Source: Lepeophtheirus salmonis (taxonomy: Eukaryota; Arthropoda; Copepoda; Siphonostomatoida; Caligidae). Taken from it: a stretch of DNA of 64,000 bases. A model generated the notes under the pieces. That model did not search any database and had not been told where the DNA came from. It saw nothing but the letters and a program-made list of their open reading frames with translations. Below are positions 50,453 to 62,271 of the stretch, piece by piece. The position numbers were made by a program, and so were the translations under genes. Position 1 is the first letter of the stretch. Every line of letters starts with the position of its first letter. The stretch lies in the NCBI RefSeq assembly GCF_016086655.4, contig NC_052139.2:372001-436000 (forward strand), written 5' to 3'.

Positions 50453-51395
50453 GGTAACGACATCTATCTTGCGTGTACACATCTAAATATACATAAATAG
50501 ACAGGGTTGACCTTATATTGTGGAACACTTAATTTAAATTAAGTGTAAATTGGAAATCTTTAAGTCAATTGTCTTCAAACTTGGTGAAAGATAAGTTGTG
50601 TGACTCAAGACTCATCTGTAGAGATTTGAATAAGTAAAGAAACGAAACAAATGAAAAGGAGTAAAATGGAGTAACAAAGGCATGAAATCTTGAAGCTTCT
50701 CTAACGTGTTATCTCCCTTATGACCATTTACAAGGAGCTCAGGTCAGCTTCTGTGAGACATATCTTCAGAAAAAAAAAATCCGGCCGGAATAATGATCCT
50801 GGATATTGTGGCTATCACACACGAGGTCTACCCTCCTCTTTTTGTGAAGAGAAAGGAGCAGCTCATTGCAGATGATTAGATCAAACTTCTGGATAAGCAA
50901 GTGCTACCTTTGGTCCAGATAAAGATTTGTGAACAACTTTGTTTCACTCATAATGGAACTTTGTGTCCTCGCGTCGCTAAGAACCAGGCCTACCTCAGGG
51001 AAAACTTTTGGACTTTTGAGAATTTGAAATGTATCCTCCAATTGAAAACCCACTGGACTCCTCTATCTAGGTGTGCCTGGAGGAGAGTGTGTATCCTTCC
51101 CCTCACAGGAGTGGCCAGTCAAGAAGGAGAAAACCAAGTTCTAGTCTGATTACATAGCAAAGGACAGTGGAGGATTAAAGCCCCGTATTTAGGCAAAAAA
51201 TAGGGCTGAGGGCTCATGTTTTATATAAAAGTTATGCCGAATACTTTTTTCAAATGATTTTGTCAAATAAATGTCCTCACAAAACCTCTTGTTTAAATCT
51301 TACTCGTAAAAAATTGAAAATAATTAAATGTGTACCACTAAATAAGAGTAACCCTGTACACTTAGACGTGTACACGCACAATAGATGTTGTAACC
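50453..51395. mobile_element. Outer palindromic element interrupted by a Tc1 copy
   Basis: The left arm, 50453-50485 (GGTAACGACATCTATCTTGC followed by GTGTACACATCTA), and the right arm, 51363-51395, are inverted copies with 28 of 33 bases matching. They lie directly outside the ends of the Tc1 element at 50512-51356, with 26 and 6 bp between. If the Tc1 copy is removed, what remains is a short hairpin-forming sequence of about 100 bp. This would be a small MITE or palindrome that served as an insertion target. Confidence 0.55.
50512..51356 (+). mobile_element. Internally deleted Tc1/mariner (DD37D-type) element, copy 2
   Basis: Ends are CAGGGTTGACCTTATATTGT and, as reverse complement of the right end, CAGGGTTACTCTTATTTAGT; a TA follows on the right at 51357-51358. 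The interior aligns with 10293-11024: shared leader (CACTTAATTTAAATT, GAAAGATA, GACTCAAGA, AAAGGAGTAAAATGGA), then the same shortened transposase, readable as LDKQVLPLVQ and FTHNGTLCPR. A worn C-terminal block follows. The second catalytic Asp is Asn (HNG). The missing N-terminal region is the same in both copies. Confidence 0.7.
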
Positions 51396-51543
51396 CACCT
51401 TAAAACATATTTTTGTAATACTTAGTAAGCTATATTAAAAAATAATACTAAAAAACTAAGAAGTATTATGCTGATGAAACACTTATGGCTAAATTTTAAA
51501 TTAGAAAAATGTGATGTATGTATGTGGTAAAATATTACGTTGC

Positions 51544-51565
51544 AAAAAAAAAAAAAAAAAAAAAA
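51544..51565. repeat. Poly(A) tract, 22 bases
   Basis: An uninterrupted A run after TGC. It could be a retroelement tail, but no upstream element is recognisable. Confidence 0.6.
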
Positions 51566-51824
51566 GAATAAAGTTAAAGTGAGGATAATCTAAAATCTTT
51601 ACATATATCTCATTATTCTTTTATGAAATTTCTTTGATCATTATTTAACAAAGTTTTTTCTTCTTTCAATTACTTTTGTTAATTTGTAAAAGAATATCCA
51701 AAAATAAATTGAAGAGTACATTTAACCACTATAAAAATGAAGAGAAAATGTTAATCAGCACTCGATTTCTTCCATAGAGGTTTTTATACGCCCCAGAGAC
51801 AGAAACATTGTATATGTATTAATA

Positions 51825-52130
51825 GTGATGAAAATCGTATGTATAATGGGAATGTAAACAAAGAAAAAAGAAACCAAAAATCAGTATGGTAACCCTGCCA
51901 ATTTGAAAAATATTTTTGTGAGAAAGCAAATAAGTGCCTTATCGATAATTTCTACAATGTTGATTCTCAATTCCACTATTCGTGCATCGAGGACTTATAC
52001 TTATTACAACAAATTCTCAAGTTTACTTTCTGTCTTTTATAAATATACAATCATTTTCAATCAGGTTTCGAATAAAATCAAATCTATTTAGGAAAGGAAG
52101 TTTACTATCAAGAATTAAATAATAATGAGA
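51825..52130 (+). repeat. Dispersed repeat family A, copy 4
   Basis: Shares GATGAAAATCGTATGT-like, AAAAAGAAACCAAAAATCA, GTAACCCTGCCAATTTG, TACAACAAATTCTCA, TGTCTTTTATAA and AAATCTATTTAGGAAAGGAA blocks with 7395-7860. It is shorter because of an internal loss of about 150 bp. The 62-codon frame through it is not conserved in the other copy. Confidence 0.6.
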
Positions 52131-52170
52131 TCTGCTAAGTAAAGATAATTTATTCTTCAGAGTACCAGTT

Positions 52171-52202
52171 AAAAAAAAAAACAAAAAAAAAAAAAAAAAA
52201 AA
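52171..52202. repeat. Poly(A) tract with one C interruption, 32 bases
   Basis: A11-C-A20 immediately downstream of the family A copy at 51825. The A run may be its tail, although the copy at 7395 ends without one. Confidence 0.5.
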
Positions 52203-53639
52203 CAGGGCAGCTAAAACGTACTCACGACTTCTAACACTATATAATAATGTTATATTTTTCTCCAACTTTTACTCATGCCAATTCTTAACTACTTAACTAA
52301 TCACATGGTGTTGCAAAATCCCTTGTTAATAAACCTAGCCGGGACAATGCTGAAAGTGAACTTTTCAATAAAATTTAGACGCATCTATTTACAACACAAG
52401 GCTCCAAAGATATAAGAATAAAGATTTATTTAAGAAATTTATATGTAATTAGAAAATGATAGGCTGCAGATTAATGTAAGCCTCTATTGATCATCAGTTT
52501 TCTGTCTGATTTGGTAGAAGTTAAAGAAAATAGACTGATAATACAATAATTAATAGATGATTTGGAAAAGTTGGGATTTTGGAATACCTTAGGATCTAAT
52601 AATCTTAGCTTTGCAATTATCCCAGTTTCATCAAAATGAAATATCTTTGATTATTTTTCTACACTTCTTGCAGTGTCCTTGTCTAAAAGAAGGGTTATAT
52701 CTTATTAGATAATTTTCAAATTTCACTGATGAGTAGAACTAAACTCCCTCTCAACGGTAGTCGAAACAGAAAAAGACAAGCATGCTGAAATCAAGGTATA
52801 AAAAGAGGCACCATATTCGAACGACAATATGTTTCAGCATATATTATTTACTTTTTTTCTATACTGTTGACTCTGATTCTGAGGTTTCAAACTGGGACTG
52901 AAGTCAACTTCTGCCTATATGTGCTTCCCACCAACCCCAATTAAACTCATAGAATGGGGAAAAGTTTTGTAGGCCTTTTTCCGATTGTAAACAGCCTTTC
53001 AACGGACGTCAACAATCTCTGCAAAATTATTTTTGCTTATAATCCTCTAATAAAAGTATGAGATTCTTCGTTGTTTTGCTTATTGTTTTGTCATCATTCA
53101 CAATATAAAAAAAAACAATAAAATTAAAATAAATGAAAAGAAGACCATTTTAACTTTACATTAGGGCTGTTTAACGTGCATTACGACTCGTCTGCAGATG
53201 CACAGCGCGAGTAACGCCGCTAATCTCGCCTGGATATTAAAAGATAATTATAACTGCTTTTAACTAGGTTTTTCTGTTTAATTTACAAAAAACATGCCAG
53301 TAGTTATTGAAATTTTTTCAACATAAGTTCGACTTATTCTTAGTCCTTAAAATGTGAGATCTGGATTGGAGATAAGTCTACCTAACCTATTGGTTATTCT
53401 TGTACAGCCAACAGTCCCTATGAATAAATATATAAACTTTAGATATGTTCAGTTGGCCCTTTTTTTAAACTGAAAATATGAAGAATAAATTTTCTATTCT
53501 TTATGTTTTGCCGTTTTTGTTAAAATCCTGAATAGTGAGCTTCATTTTAAACTATATTCAACTACATTTAAAACCTGATAGAATAATTTATGGGTGCACA
53601 TAAAAGAAAAACAGTAACCTTGAGGACGTATTTTGCATG
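52203..53639. other. No gene recognised
   Basis: A/T-rich DNA. A more balanced patch at 53165-53240 (TGCATTACGACTCGTCTGCA and onward) has no open frame or family I can name. Confidence 0.5.
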
Positions 53640-53830
53640 TAATTGAGTCCCTGTTAGACTCAAGGTAGACTTAAGGATCGACATCGAAGTAATTCTTTCC
53701 AATTTCTTTGTTTATTCTCTTCTTCCTCGTCTCAGCTGCTTGTAGCTGATATAATAAAACGTCATGACAGCGAAACTGCTAACCTCTAAAATATTTTTCA
53801 AATTGTCTAGCTTTATTTTTTTATTTTTTT
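53640..53830 (-). repeat. Dispersed repeat family A, copy 5
   Basis: On the minus strand it runs parallel to copy 1 at 545-770: CAATTTGAAAAATATTTTAG, a TCATGACG block, CAGCTACAAGCAGCTGAGACG, AAGAATTACTTCGATGTCGA and TCTACCTTGAGTCTAACAGG. Similarity is roughly three quarters by eye. Confidence 0.6.
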
Positions 53831-55384
53831 TACATGCCTTGAATACACATGATTTTCTTCATTTCAAATAAAGTTATAGTTTGACATCTTACGACCTATT
53901 AAAAAATTACTCTCAATTTTTTTTGTAATGAACACTAACGGTTTCCTATATTTTTAGGATAGTATTTCAATAGTTTTTGAGTAATTACAAATTCTGGAAT
54001 TTATTATGGAGGCTTAAAAGTATCCCTTTAATGCATTATACGGGAGATGAAAGAAGATTGTAAGATGTTGTATTCTGGATAGAATATAAGTTATTTAATA
54101 ATAATTTATTGATATGAAAATCAAAAATCTTGTTATTAATTTTTCATATTTTGAATAATGTTTATACAATATTTTTTGCACAAATACTATCTTTGAATAA
54201 AAAATAACATAAAGAACTTGCTCACGTGGGTATTTTCAGGTAAACATTATAGAAAACTGTTAAATCTTAGCAGAGTTAAATTCCATGAAGTTATAGTATC
54301 CATTGAACAGGACCAAACATTGAGGGACCCCGAAACGGGTCATCGAGCTCAAAAGTCTAGAATAGTTCAGATATAGTGTTTTTTGTTTGAATAAACAACC
54401 TCACAGAAAATTATCATAATCGGTAATGTCTTTTTAAGGCTAATTTTTGTTTTCTACAGGTTTTTTTTTGTAAATGAAAATCTAAGGTTTCCTATCAAGG
54501 GTATATTTACCTGACGTTAGAAAGTCTTGGAACATAATAAACGTTGAACAATTAGTTAATTATTAAATGTAATTCTAGATACTTTCTTTTAGTTACAAAT
54601 TTGTTTATTACTCATTAGAGAACATTTGAGCCCATTTGGCCTCAATCAAATGTGGCTCATAACATGATTGGTATCTCAACTCATCCGAGATATTTGTATA
54701 AAAAATTTATTTGGGAACTACATATTTCTATGAAATATTTCGGTGTGTATACTCATATATGAAGTAAAAAAGTAATTTTACATATATCTTTGTTTTGATT
54801 TTTGTTCAAGCTTGTTTTTGTTTTGAAATACCAAATATCGTCAGCCCTATGATAAAACCTCCTATCTACAAAATTATAATTTTTCAGGAGAAATACAAAA
54901 GTATTTTAAGTAGAACTGATTTGTCAGTTATCAGGATATGTGTATATAAGAAAAATATATTCTATTGTACAGCATTTATGAAATTATTTCTATTGTAAAA
55001 CTTAAATGTTTGAGATAATTAGTAAATAGACTATTTCATACTTCATAATTTTTATGATGAAACCTTTTATATAGAGAACTCTGTTATCATATTCTCTGTC
55101 CATAGAAATTTTTCATTATATATTCTTTTATACAAATTATGTTCACTTCTACACCGAATTTAAAACTTTAGGAAAATGTGTCGTAAGCATATTTGATTGT
55201 ATTTCTCTAATAAAATAAAAATGCGAAAATTTGTAGATAGAATGTTTTACCATAGAGCTGATGATATATAAATTACAATAATACTTGACTGATACGTTAA
55301 TAAATGTACTTGTAGAAAATATGACCTGTTTTGTATGTTTAAATATAAACTAAAAAATTGAATTGTTCACTAGGGCAATTTGAG
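53831..55384. other. No gene recognised
   Basis: A/T-rich DNA. The 67-codon frame at 54795-54998 has no motif. A small balanced patch at 54315-54360 contains ACCCCGAAACGGGTC, a short palindrome. Confidence 0.5.
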
Positions 55385-55660
55385 GAATGTTTGGAAGAAG
55401 AGATGTGGAGCTGTTATGACATTTGATTAGATTAGTAGCAAGGAACTCTGGTAGGAAGAGAATATACACAATTACCCTTCCATATCAAGCAACGGATAGT
55501 CATAAATTACTATTATGTCGATCCTTTATTCTACTTCGATTCAAACAAGTACTTCAATTATATATAGCTCCCTAAACACAGTTTGTCTTTTTCTCCGTCA
55601 TTCATGTGTACATTCACATGCGGATACGTTATACTTGGATGCTCACTCTTCGAAAATTAT
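55385..55660 (+). repeat. Dispersed repeat family A, copy 6
   Basis: GAAGAAGAGATGTGGAGCTG and TTATGACATTTGATTAG correspond to the CAGCTG and TCATGAC region of other copies. TGTCGATCCTTTATTCTACT, TCGATTCAAACAAGTACTT and CCGTCATTCATGTG follow in family order. A further partial echo, CCCGTCATTCATGAGGAC, occurs at 55908-55925. Confidence 0.5.
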
Positions 55661-57353
55661 AGTCTTAACAGCTTTGCGATTTAATTTATATAAATGTAAT
55701 GTTTCGTTTTATTTTCGTAGCATACCGGTTGGTCATATTTTGTAGAAATCATATGAAGAGTTCATAGGAATCCATTTAAGTTTTTTTGGAGAGTAAAAAA
55801 TCTTAAATCAATGAATAAAGAAATATAAAACTGTGAACTTACATACAAGTGGAGTTTACAGATCTGTGTTCAATCATGAACAAGTACTACCATACCTCAG
55901 AGAAACTCCCCGTCATTCATGAGGACCCAAACACCCGTTATTATACTTTTTACCTAGAGTTATATTATATATGAACTTAACACGTGCAACCCCCCTTGCC
56001 CCTTTCATAATCGGAAGAGTGTTGTATATTTTTCAATACTACTATAATTATTTTATAATTCTTGTTAATTTCTTTATCAGTATGTTGAATGTCAACAATT
56101 TATGCTCTGTTAACCGAGGAACAACCGTACACACAACCTGTCACTGTAATTCGACACTGATGATATTAACTATTTACAATACTAAGTAAAGAACTAGCAA
56201 GTTAAGTTACTACGCTCTACGTAACAAAATTATTTAGAATTTAGAGATGTACTGGAATTGTGATTGTATAGACTATAGAGCACGTATAGAAGACGTTTGT
56301 AATTTGTGAAGTATACTTATAAATGAGTTTTAACTAGTGATGTGCTGCGAGCTGAATTTTTTGTATGAGTATATTTGAATTTCTAACAAATACAACTCTC
56401 AAGGACTTTCATCACGTACTCGTAATTCGCAAGTCTGGATATTAATATATTCATTATCTCATAGGTAATATAACAACAATAATAATAGCTTGAGAAAATA
56501 AAAACGCACTACTCAGTTTACCAACAACAGCAAATAAATACTTATTATTTACAACCTATATATGTTCACGAATCTAATAGTTTCCTTGCCAACTGTGAGC
56601 GAAATAAAGAGGTAGGTATTATATTTATTAATAAAAATTGAAGTAGTATTCTTAAGATAACCTTATTTCCTTTGTTGTTTTGTATAAATTCATTTCATTT
56701 TTATCTCATCCAAAAGGATTATATGATATCCTTCCTTTCTTAATATTTATGTATAATAATATACAAACAAAATACGGTTATTTGGATTTGTATAAATTTT
56801 CCGTACATTGTTGATAATATTAGTTAATATATTTATCCACGTAAATAATAGAAGTATATAAATGAAGGTTATTAATTTTAGAATATAATAATGGAAACTC
56901 TTAGAAAATCAACAGTGCTATTCTTTTTGAGATTATAATAATTCCATTATTCCTGTTCTCAAACAATAATTGTATCTTTTAATCTTTTATGTTCTGATAA
57001 AAAAACCCTGTTATATTCATTGTAAGCCTTCCCCACACATATATGTATACCAATATTCTTTCTATATCCTAGAACAAAGATACACAACGCTCACATAAAA
57101 TGAAATTTACTCTAGTGAACAATTGTCTAACATAAAAAAAGGATTTCTTAGTTATGATATTTGTTCATTATGTCAAGAGAAAGGATTTATATTATTTGTA
57201 GTTTTCCAATGGAAAATGGAATACAACTACCGGGTCGTGCAAAATCTATTTACCACTAATCAACGTGAGCAAACATTTGATCACCCTGAGTCTCAATTAA
57301 GTCAAACGTAATAGATTACTTGAAGACATTTATGCAGCACTCAATGAAAGATA
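55661..57353. other. No gene recognised
   Basis: Contains the partial family A echo near 55870-55955 and frames at 55971-56189 and 57123-57311 that have no recognisable domain. Confidence 0.45.
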
Positions 57354-57915
57354 TTATTTATGAATTTGACACCCATTGCTCTCAATGACGGCCTTCAAGC
57401 GGGAAAGAAAGTTGGAGCACACTCTGGCAATGTAGTCCCTTCTTTTTAGTTTCAACTCTTTTTCCACGGGAAACTTCAGGTCGGTGACATTACTGTGGCG
57501 TGACCTGAAGGCCTTTGGCTCTACTTGCCACCAGATATAGAAATCCAAAGGATTCAGTTGAGGACTCTGGGAGGCTAAAATTTTTCCATCTAGGCGTGCA
57601 CAACGTTGGCTGTTTGGACAGAAGCCCCCTCCTGCTAGAAGACGTAGGACGCCTTGTCCGACTTTTAAGTGATTTTGAGGACTTAGGGGAGTACGTTGGT
57701 CTTCAAGATCTCCAAGTAGTAGGCTGCCGTCAGCCTGTACCCAGTCTGGAACCAAATCGGTGGCATTTCGTCGCCGGTCGAAGCCACAACCCCAAGCATA
57801 ATCACAGGGACCAGATGTTTTGTCTTGGACACGTGGAAAGCTGTATCAAGAAGTGTCTTCAATTCAAACAGCCCAACAATTTCAGGTGTGTTGTGGCTGG
57901 TACAAGTCAAAGCAA
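57354..57915 (-). mobile_element. Tc1/mariner (DD37D-type) transposase fragment
   Basis: The minus strand encodes HLVPVIMLGVVASTGDEMPP, IWFQTGYRLTAAYYLEILKT and NVLP. In another phase it has EGASVQTANVV (QDGAPAHTA with the catalytic Asp position altered), SPQLNPLDFYIWWQVE (third catalytic Asp kept), and a C terminus NFLSRLKAVIESNGCQIHK. The region before HLVPV is not recognisable, so the DNA-binding domain and first catalytic Asp are missing. Frameshifts separate the pieces. A 147-codon plus-strand frame over the same DNA is a shadow. Confidence 0.8.
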
Positions 57916-58769
57916 CAATCTGACTTTTTTTTGCTTCCTTTCTTGTTTACAGAAATGATAAAGACGATTTCTAAAGCCCAGTTGAAGGATTAAAAAGTCA
58001 GCTGTCTCTTGAAATATCTGAAATTTACAAATTACAATAACTATACAGCAAAAAAATGTATCTCTAGTCGTTGTACCTCCATTTTGCACGATTTTGAGAG
58101 ACTTCTTACATAGGTACATAAGAGCTACTAATGTATTAGTTCCGGGTTCTCTTATTGGATATTTAAATGGCTTACATTTTTAAGTGTCAAAAACTTTAGC
58201 CCCCTATATACATTATAAATATCTTTTGATATTAACATTGCTGAGCTAACCAGTTAAAAATTACTTAAAATTAGTCTGCTCGGCTGCGTTGTCCACTTAT
58301 TTGAAAAGGTCAAGTCTCTTGAGTCTTCTACTCAGTATTGTGATTCGACAGGTTCCAATTTAGTTTGATGGTCTTGTTCAAAAAGAGTTTTTACAACAAT
58401 CCAAGTGAGAGTGGAGGGGGGGGGGTCTAACAGGTTGCTTCTGAACGTTATAATGTGAATTGGGAAGCAATTATCCAGATTTTAATGTAAAAAACCCAAT
58501 TACTTAAGATATTGTCGTTATAATTATGATATTTTCCAATATAAGTTATTTTTTCTCATTCAAAACCATAAACATTAGAACTTCAAAATCTATTTATTAA
58601 ACTTATTGGCCATTGGATTCTAAAAAATGCAATATTTTTTTTAATATTTGACCCATCTTATGTTTAAAACAATCCAACAAAGATGTCAGTTGATTATTAT
58701 TTTTAGTCACACAATTATCTATAATAATATAAAAAAAAAAATAAAAAAATAAGATTGATATCCTTAACA
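57916..58769. other. No gene recognised
   Basis: May include decayed 5' portions of the Tc1 copy to its left (up to about 58120), but nothing is alignable by eye. A run of G lies at about 58416-58426. Confidence 0.4.
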
Positions 58770-59010
58770 ATTTCAATAACGTTTCGGAGGAGATCAGCTT
58801 TGCTATCATAACGTTTCATTAAGTTTCTGCAAGAAGCTATGAGATGAAGGAGGTTTATTCTGTATCAAGGAAGGAAATATATTGGAATTATTTTTATTTT
58901 CAATCCTAAATTCTACTCTGATCCAGCAGATATTTAAATACTTATACCTGCCCAGTAAATTATCCGTGTTATTCTCCATCTTTCATGAGCACAGCCACTA
59001 GTTATTACTT
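58770..59010 (+). repeat. Dispersed repeat family A, copy 7
   Basis: CAATTTCAATAACGTTTCGG, a GCTATCATAACGTTTCATTA block, TTTTCAATCCTAAATTCTAC, TCTGATCCAGCAGATATTT, and TTCTCCATCTTTCATGAGCA occur in the order seen in other copies. This copy shows both the AGCTG/TCATGACG part and the distal TCCTAAATTCTAC part, which ties the partial copies together. Confidence 0.55.
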
Positions 59011-59237
59011 TATACAAATATGTTTTCCACTTCTAGAATGAAAAAATAATGATAACAGCCTTAAGAAAAAAAAAAACAAGAATTCGAAGTCTATTCGATT
59101 ACTAAATTTGATGTAGGCTCAATATTGACCACATATTTAGTTCTCCCCTTACTCATTAAAATTAATTTATTTATTTGGGTTTAGTATTGAACATTTAATA
59201 CCTCATGGATCATAATTAAGTAAACACTAAGAATAAA

Positions 59238-59322
59238 ACATCATAGATGATCTTCACCTTGTTTTGAATGAAGATGGGGGCGACATTTTTTCCAAATGGA
59301 TCCGAAAACTCCTATAACCATG
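59238..59322. repeat. 85-bp direct repeat, left copy
   Basis: Identical to 59881-59965 except for two substitutions (both transitions), 643 bp apart in the same orientation. Minus-strand translation gives a stretch resembling the transposase block GVFSDPFGKNVAPIFIQ of Tc1-like elements. Confidence 0.85.
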
Positions 59323-59880
59323 TGCACATGTTTGTTTTCAATGTGAACTTCACAATTACTGGAACTTCATTCATGTCCACATAACATAACAGTATGTTGG
59401 GATGCTTAAAACCTTGTTGACCCTGAACAATTTATCTTCCGAGAAGATGGATGACCATTGGCTTGTGTCTTATAAAGAACTTTGACTCTGAATAATCTCT
59501 TCTCCTTTGTGAACTTTGTAAAAGAATGTTTTGTTTTCCTTCTTGCTCCCATGTGATTTTTAATGATCCTCTAGATCATTACTTCGATTACATTCATCTA
59601 AATGACCATTCCACTAATCCTCCTTATTGGAATTTCTTGCAAGGCAGTTTTTAACAAGCAAACTCATGACTTTTGTTCTTAATATTCGTTTTCGACGTGG
59701 AACAGACGTTCTAACAATTTTTTCTTGGATTTCAAGTCATAAATGGTTTCGTATGTGGTCTTCTGCCATACAAGCATTTCCAGCACAATAATTATTTTGC
59801 CTTTGAATTTGTCGTGCTTGAAGATACAGCCAATTTTTCTAAATAAAGACAACTGCAAATGATTATAGAAATAAAATATG

Positions 59881-59965
59881 ACATCATAGATGACCTTCAC
59901 CTTGTTTTGAATGAAGATGGGGGCGATATTTTTTCCAAATGGATCCGAAAACTCCTATAACCATG
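59881..59965. repeat. 85-bp direct repeat, right copy
   Basis: Right-hand partner of 59238-59322. Similarity ends abruptly after CTCCTATAACCATG in both copies. Confidence 0.85.
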
Positions 59966-61313
59966 GGTATTTTTATCCAATGCCTCCAGTATTCAAAATG
60001 TATTAATTATTGTTATAAAGTTTGACAACCTTAAATAGAGTTGATAAAAAATATTTTTCAATTTGGATAATGAAAAAATAAAAAATACATGGTCTTAGTA
60101 AATTACTAAACAAATTTAGTCTAAGTGTTATTATATATATATTGAATTTATATCAGAGTGCAAGAAAAAGGCAAGAGTGAGCCATATGGAATGCCTCAAT
60201 TTGTAGGTTAGCAAATATTAGCTACCTGTTGTTTAATGTTTGAGAAAAAGAATTACTACTATAACAAGGAGAACCTTTCAAATTTAAAATAATTTTACTA
60301 CAGGGAAAATTGAATAATTTTAATGCAATTTATTTATATTTATTAATTTATGCATTTTTAAATCAAGTTGCACAAATGATAGACGAAAATTCTTCTTTTA
60401 AAGGGAGATTTTTCACACAAACTACTGACTAAATAATGGACAAAGAAAGAGCACACACATAAAGTTTTTTTCTTTTTTATTTGCTATATCTACTTTTTTT
60501 CTTAACACGCATTCCTTCTTTGGACTAATACTTTATCTCAATGGTATAACGGTTAATCTTAATTTTGTCAAACACCATCAGAATAATGATGACTTGTTAA
60601 GGAAAATATAGCACTTCTTTGACTTATATCATTTTAGTAATATCAAAAAGCACATATTCCTTGATTTATAAACTATCATTTACATAATTTAAAAATAACA
60701 TGGAAATACGTTGCATATAATGTATTTGCATAAATAGAACGATGCCAAGGAAATGTACTTCAACTCTATCTCTATATAATAATTTCATATTTTGTCGATA
60801 CTTCATGAGTGCAATTTAAATATATAGCCCATGATGATATTTTAGATAAATAAATATACTTACAAACATCTTACAAGATTTGATTATTGCTGATACAGAA
60901 ATTTTCATAAATTGAATTATAGTTTGAAAGGAAAAATGATACTTATAAATTATCATAAAAGTAAAAAAATTTAAACATACATGTATGGATTTTATTAGAC
61001 TAACTAAACTGACAATATGCTATTTTATTATTTCATTTTATAGAGTGTTGCTACGCTTAAATCAATGCACTTTAAATTTATAGTAGCTTAAAATGCAGCT
61101 CTTTCCCATACCTAGTAAGTCTACTAGCTTAATGTTTAAGGACCATATGTGGTTTGTCAATACAAAAGCAAGTTAGAAGGATTTATCTGAAAACTGAATG
61201 TGGATGACATTTATATTCTTAAAAGAATTATCTTTCTTTAAAATCTTCAAATTATTTTTATAAACCCTTCGGAGACGTAACAAATTAACTTAAAGTAGTG
61301 AAAAAGAATTGTA

Positions 61314-61314
<1 letters not shown>
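59966..61314. other. No gene recognised
   Basis: A/T-rich DNA with no open frame of 60 codons or more and no repeat end seen. Confidence 0.5.

Positions 61315-61348
<34 letters not shown>
61315..61348. repeat. Poly(A) tract, 34 bases
   Basis: The longest homopolymer in the window. It could be a retrotransposition tail or a collapsed or expanded microsatellite. The preceding sequence matches nothing I know. Confidence 0.7.
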
Positions 61349-61350
<2 letters not shown>

Positions 61351-62271
61351 AGAGAATAAAAGCTACATAAATCCACTAAGACTCATAAAATACTTTTTAA
61401 TATATCTTTAATTGGCCAGATAGAATTGTACTTTTTTAGTATTACCGGTAGTACTTGGCAATTCTGGGAGTAATTAAACAATAGTATTTATTACTATATT
61501 TCTCTAATAATATAGAAGATGACTCTCCAGAGAAATCCTCAGTCCTACTTTACATTTTAAATGAAGTTAGTAGAGATCTTATATATTTTCGATCTACAGT
61601 GTAGGGCTGTGTTGGTCCTTATTTATTCTGTCCAGTCTAGTCTTAGCACAGGTCCTATGGGTCCTTAAGAATGTCAGTTCCCAGTGAATTGAAAATAAAA
61701 AAATATAATTATAATCAATTCTTGATCTCCATGATTGTATTATAATGATTTAGAGTTATCTTTTTATAACTTCAATTAGTTTGCCAGAATTTAAAGGGAC
61801 ACTGGTGTCCCTCTGGATATGAATAGTAATTTTATATTTTGTATAGACAAAACACTAAAGTTACGCTATTGAGTAGAACATTTCTTTGATATACTTTTCA
61901 TTTCTAATTCAAACAAAAACCTTCACTCTAACATTTTAGACTTACTGAATAAGTAGACCCTAGTCATGGAGACGCCCAACTGCTTGCCATGAGTGAATGG
62001 AAATTCGTCAATCATATTCACTTGTACGTAAACTAGAGAACTTATGTTGGCTTTGTTTTGCAACTTATCATTTGTATTTATATATATCGAAATATGAATT
62101 AATTTCAATCACTGAACCTTTGATCATTATCGAATTAGTAATGTTCAGATTTCAATGGACCACCTGGTAGGTTAGATCTACATTTATATAATTAATTTTC
62201 AAGTAATATAAAGCCTAGTCTCTGCAAAATAATTGTTAATATCAAATCTGTACATGTAGATATATTATATA
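61349..62271. other. No gene recognised
   Basis: A 61-codon minus frame (61923-62108) and a more balanced patch at 61595-61690 (TGTGTTGGTCCTTATTTATT and onward) carry no identifiable domain. Confidence 0.45.

Larger units (their letters stand above)
59238..59965 (-). mobile_element. Rearranged Tc1-like remnant bounded by direct repeats
   Basis: Minus-strand fragments include, from high to low coordinates, the repeat-encoded block (SDPFGKN.APIFIQNKV). A 73-codon frame (59679-59900) then ends in LKSKKKLLERLFHVEN. Pieces like KNHMGARRKTKHSFTK and LYKTQA.GHPSS follow, then MNEVPVIVKF, and the same repeat-encoded block again. In a normal Tc1-like transposase that block occurs once, after the first catalytic Asp, so the arrangement is duplicated or permuted. 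Catalytic motifs are too worn to be certain of the subfamily. Confidence 0.45.

Noticed and set aside
57515..57958. 147-codon plus-strand frame, the second longest in the window
   Set aside because: Antisense to the minus-strand transposase fragment whose motifs (MLGVVAS, LNPLDFYIW) are recognisable.
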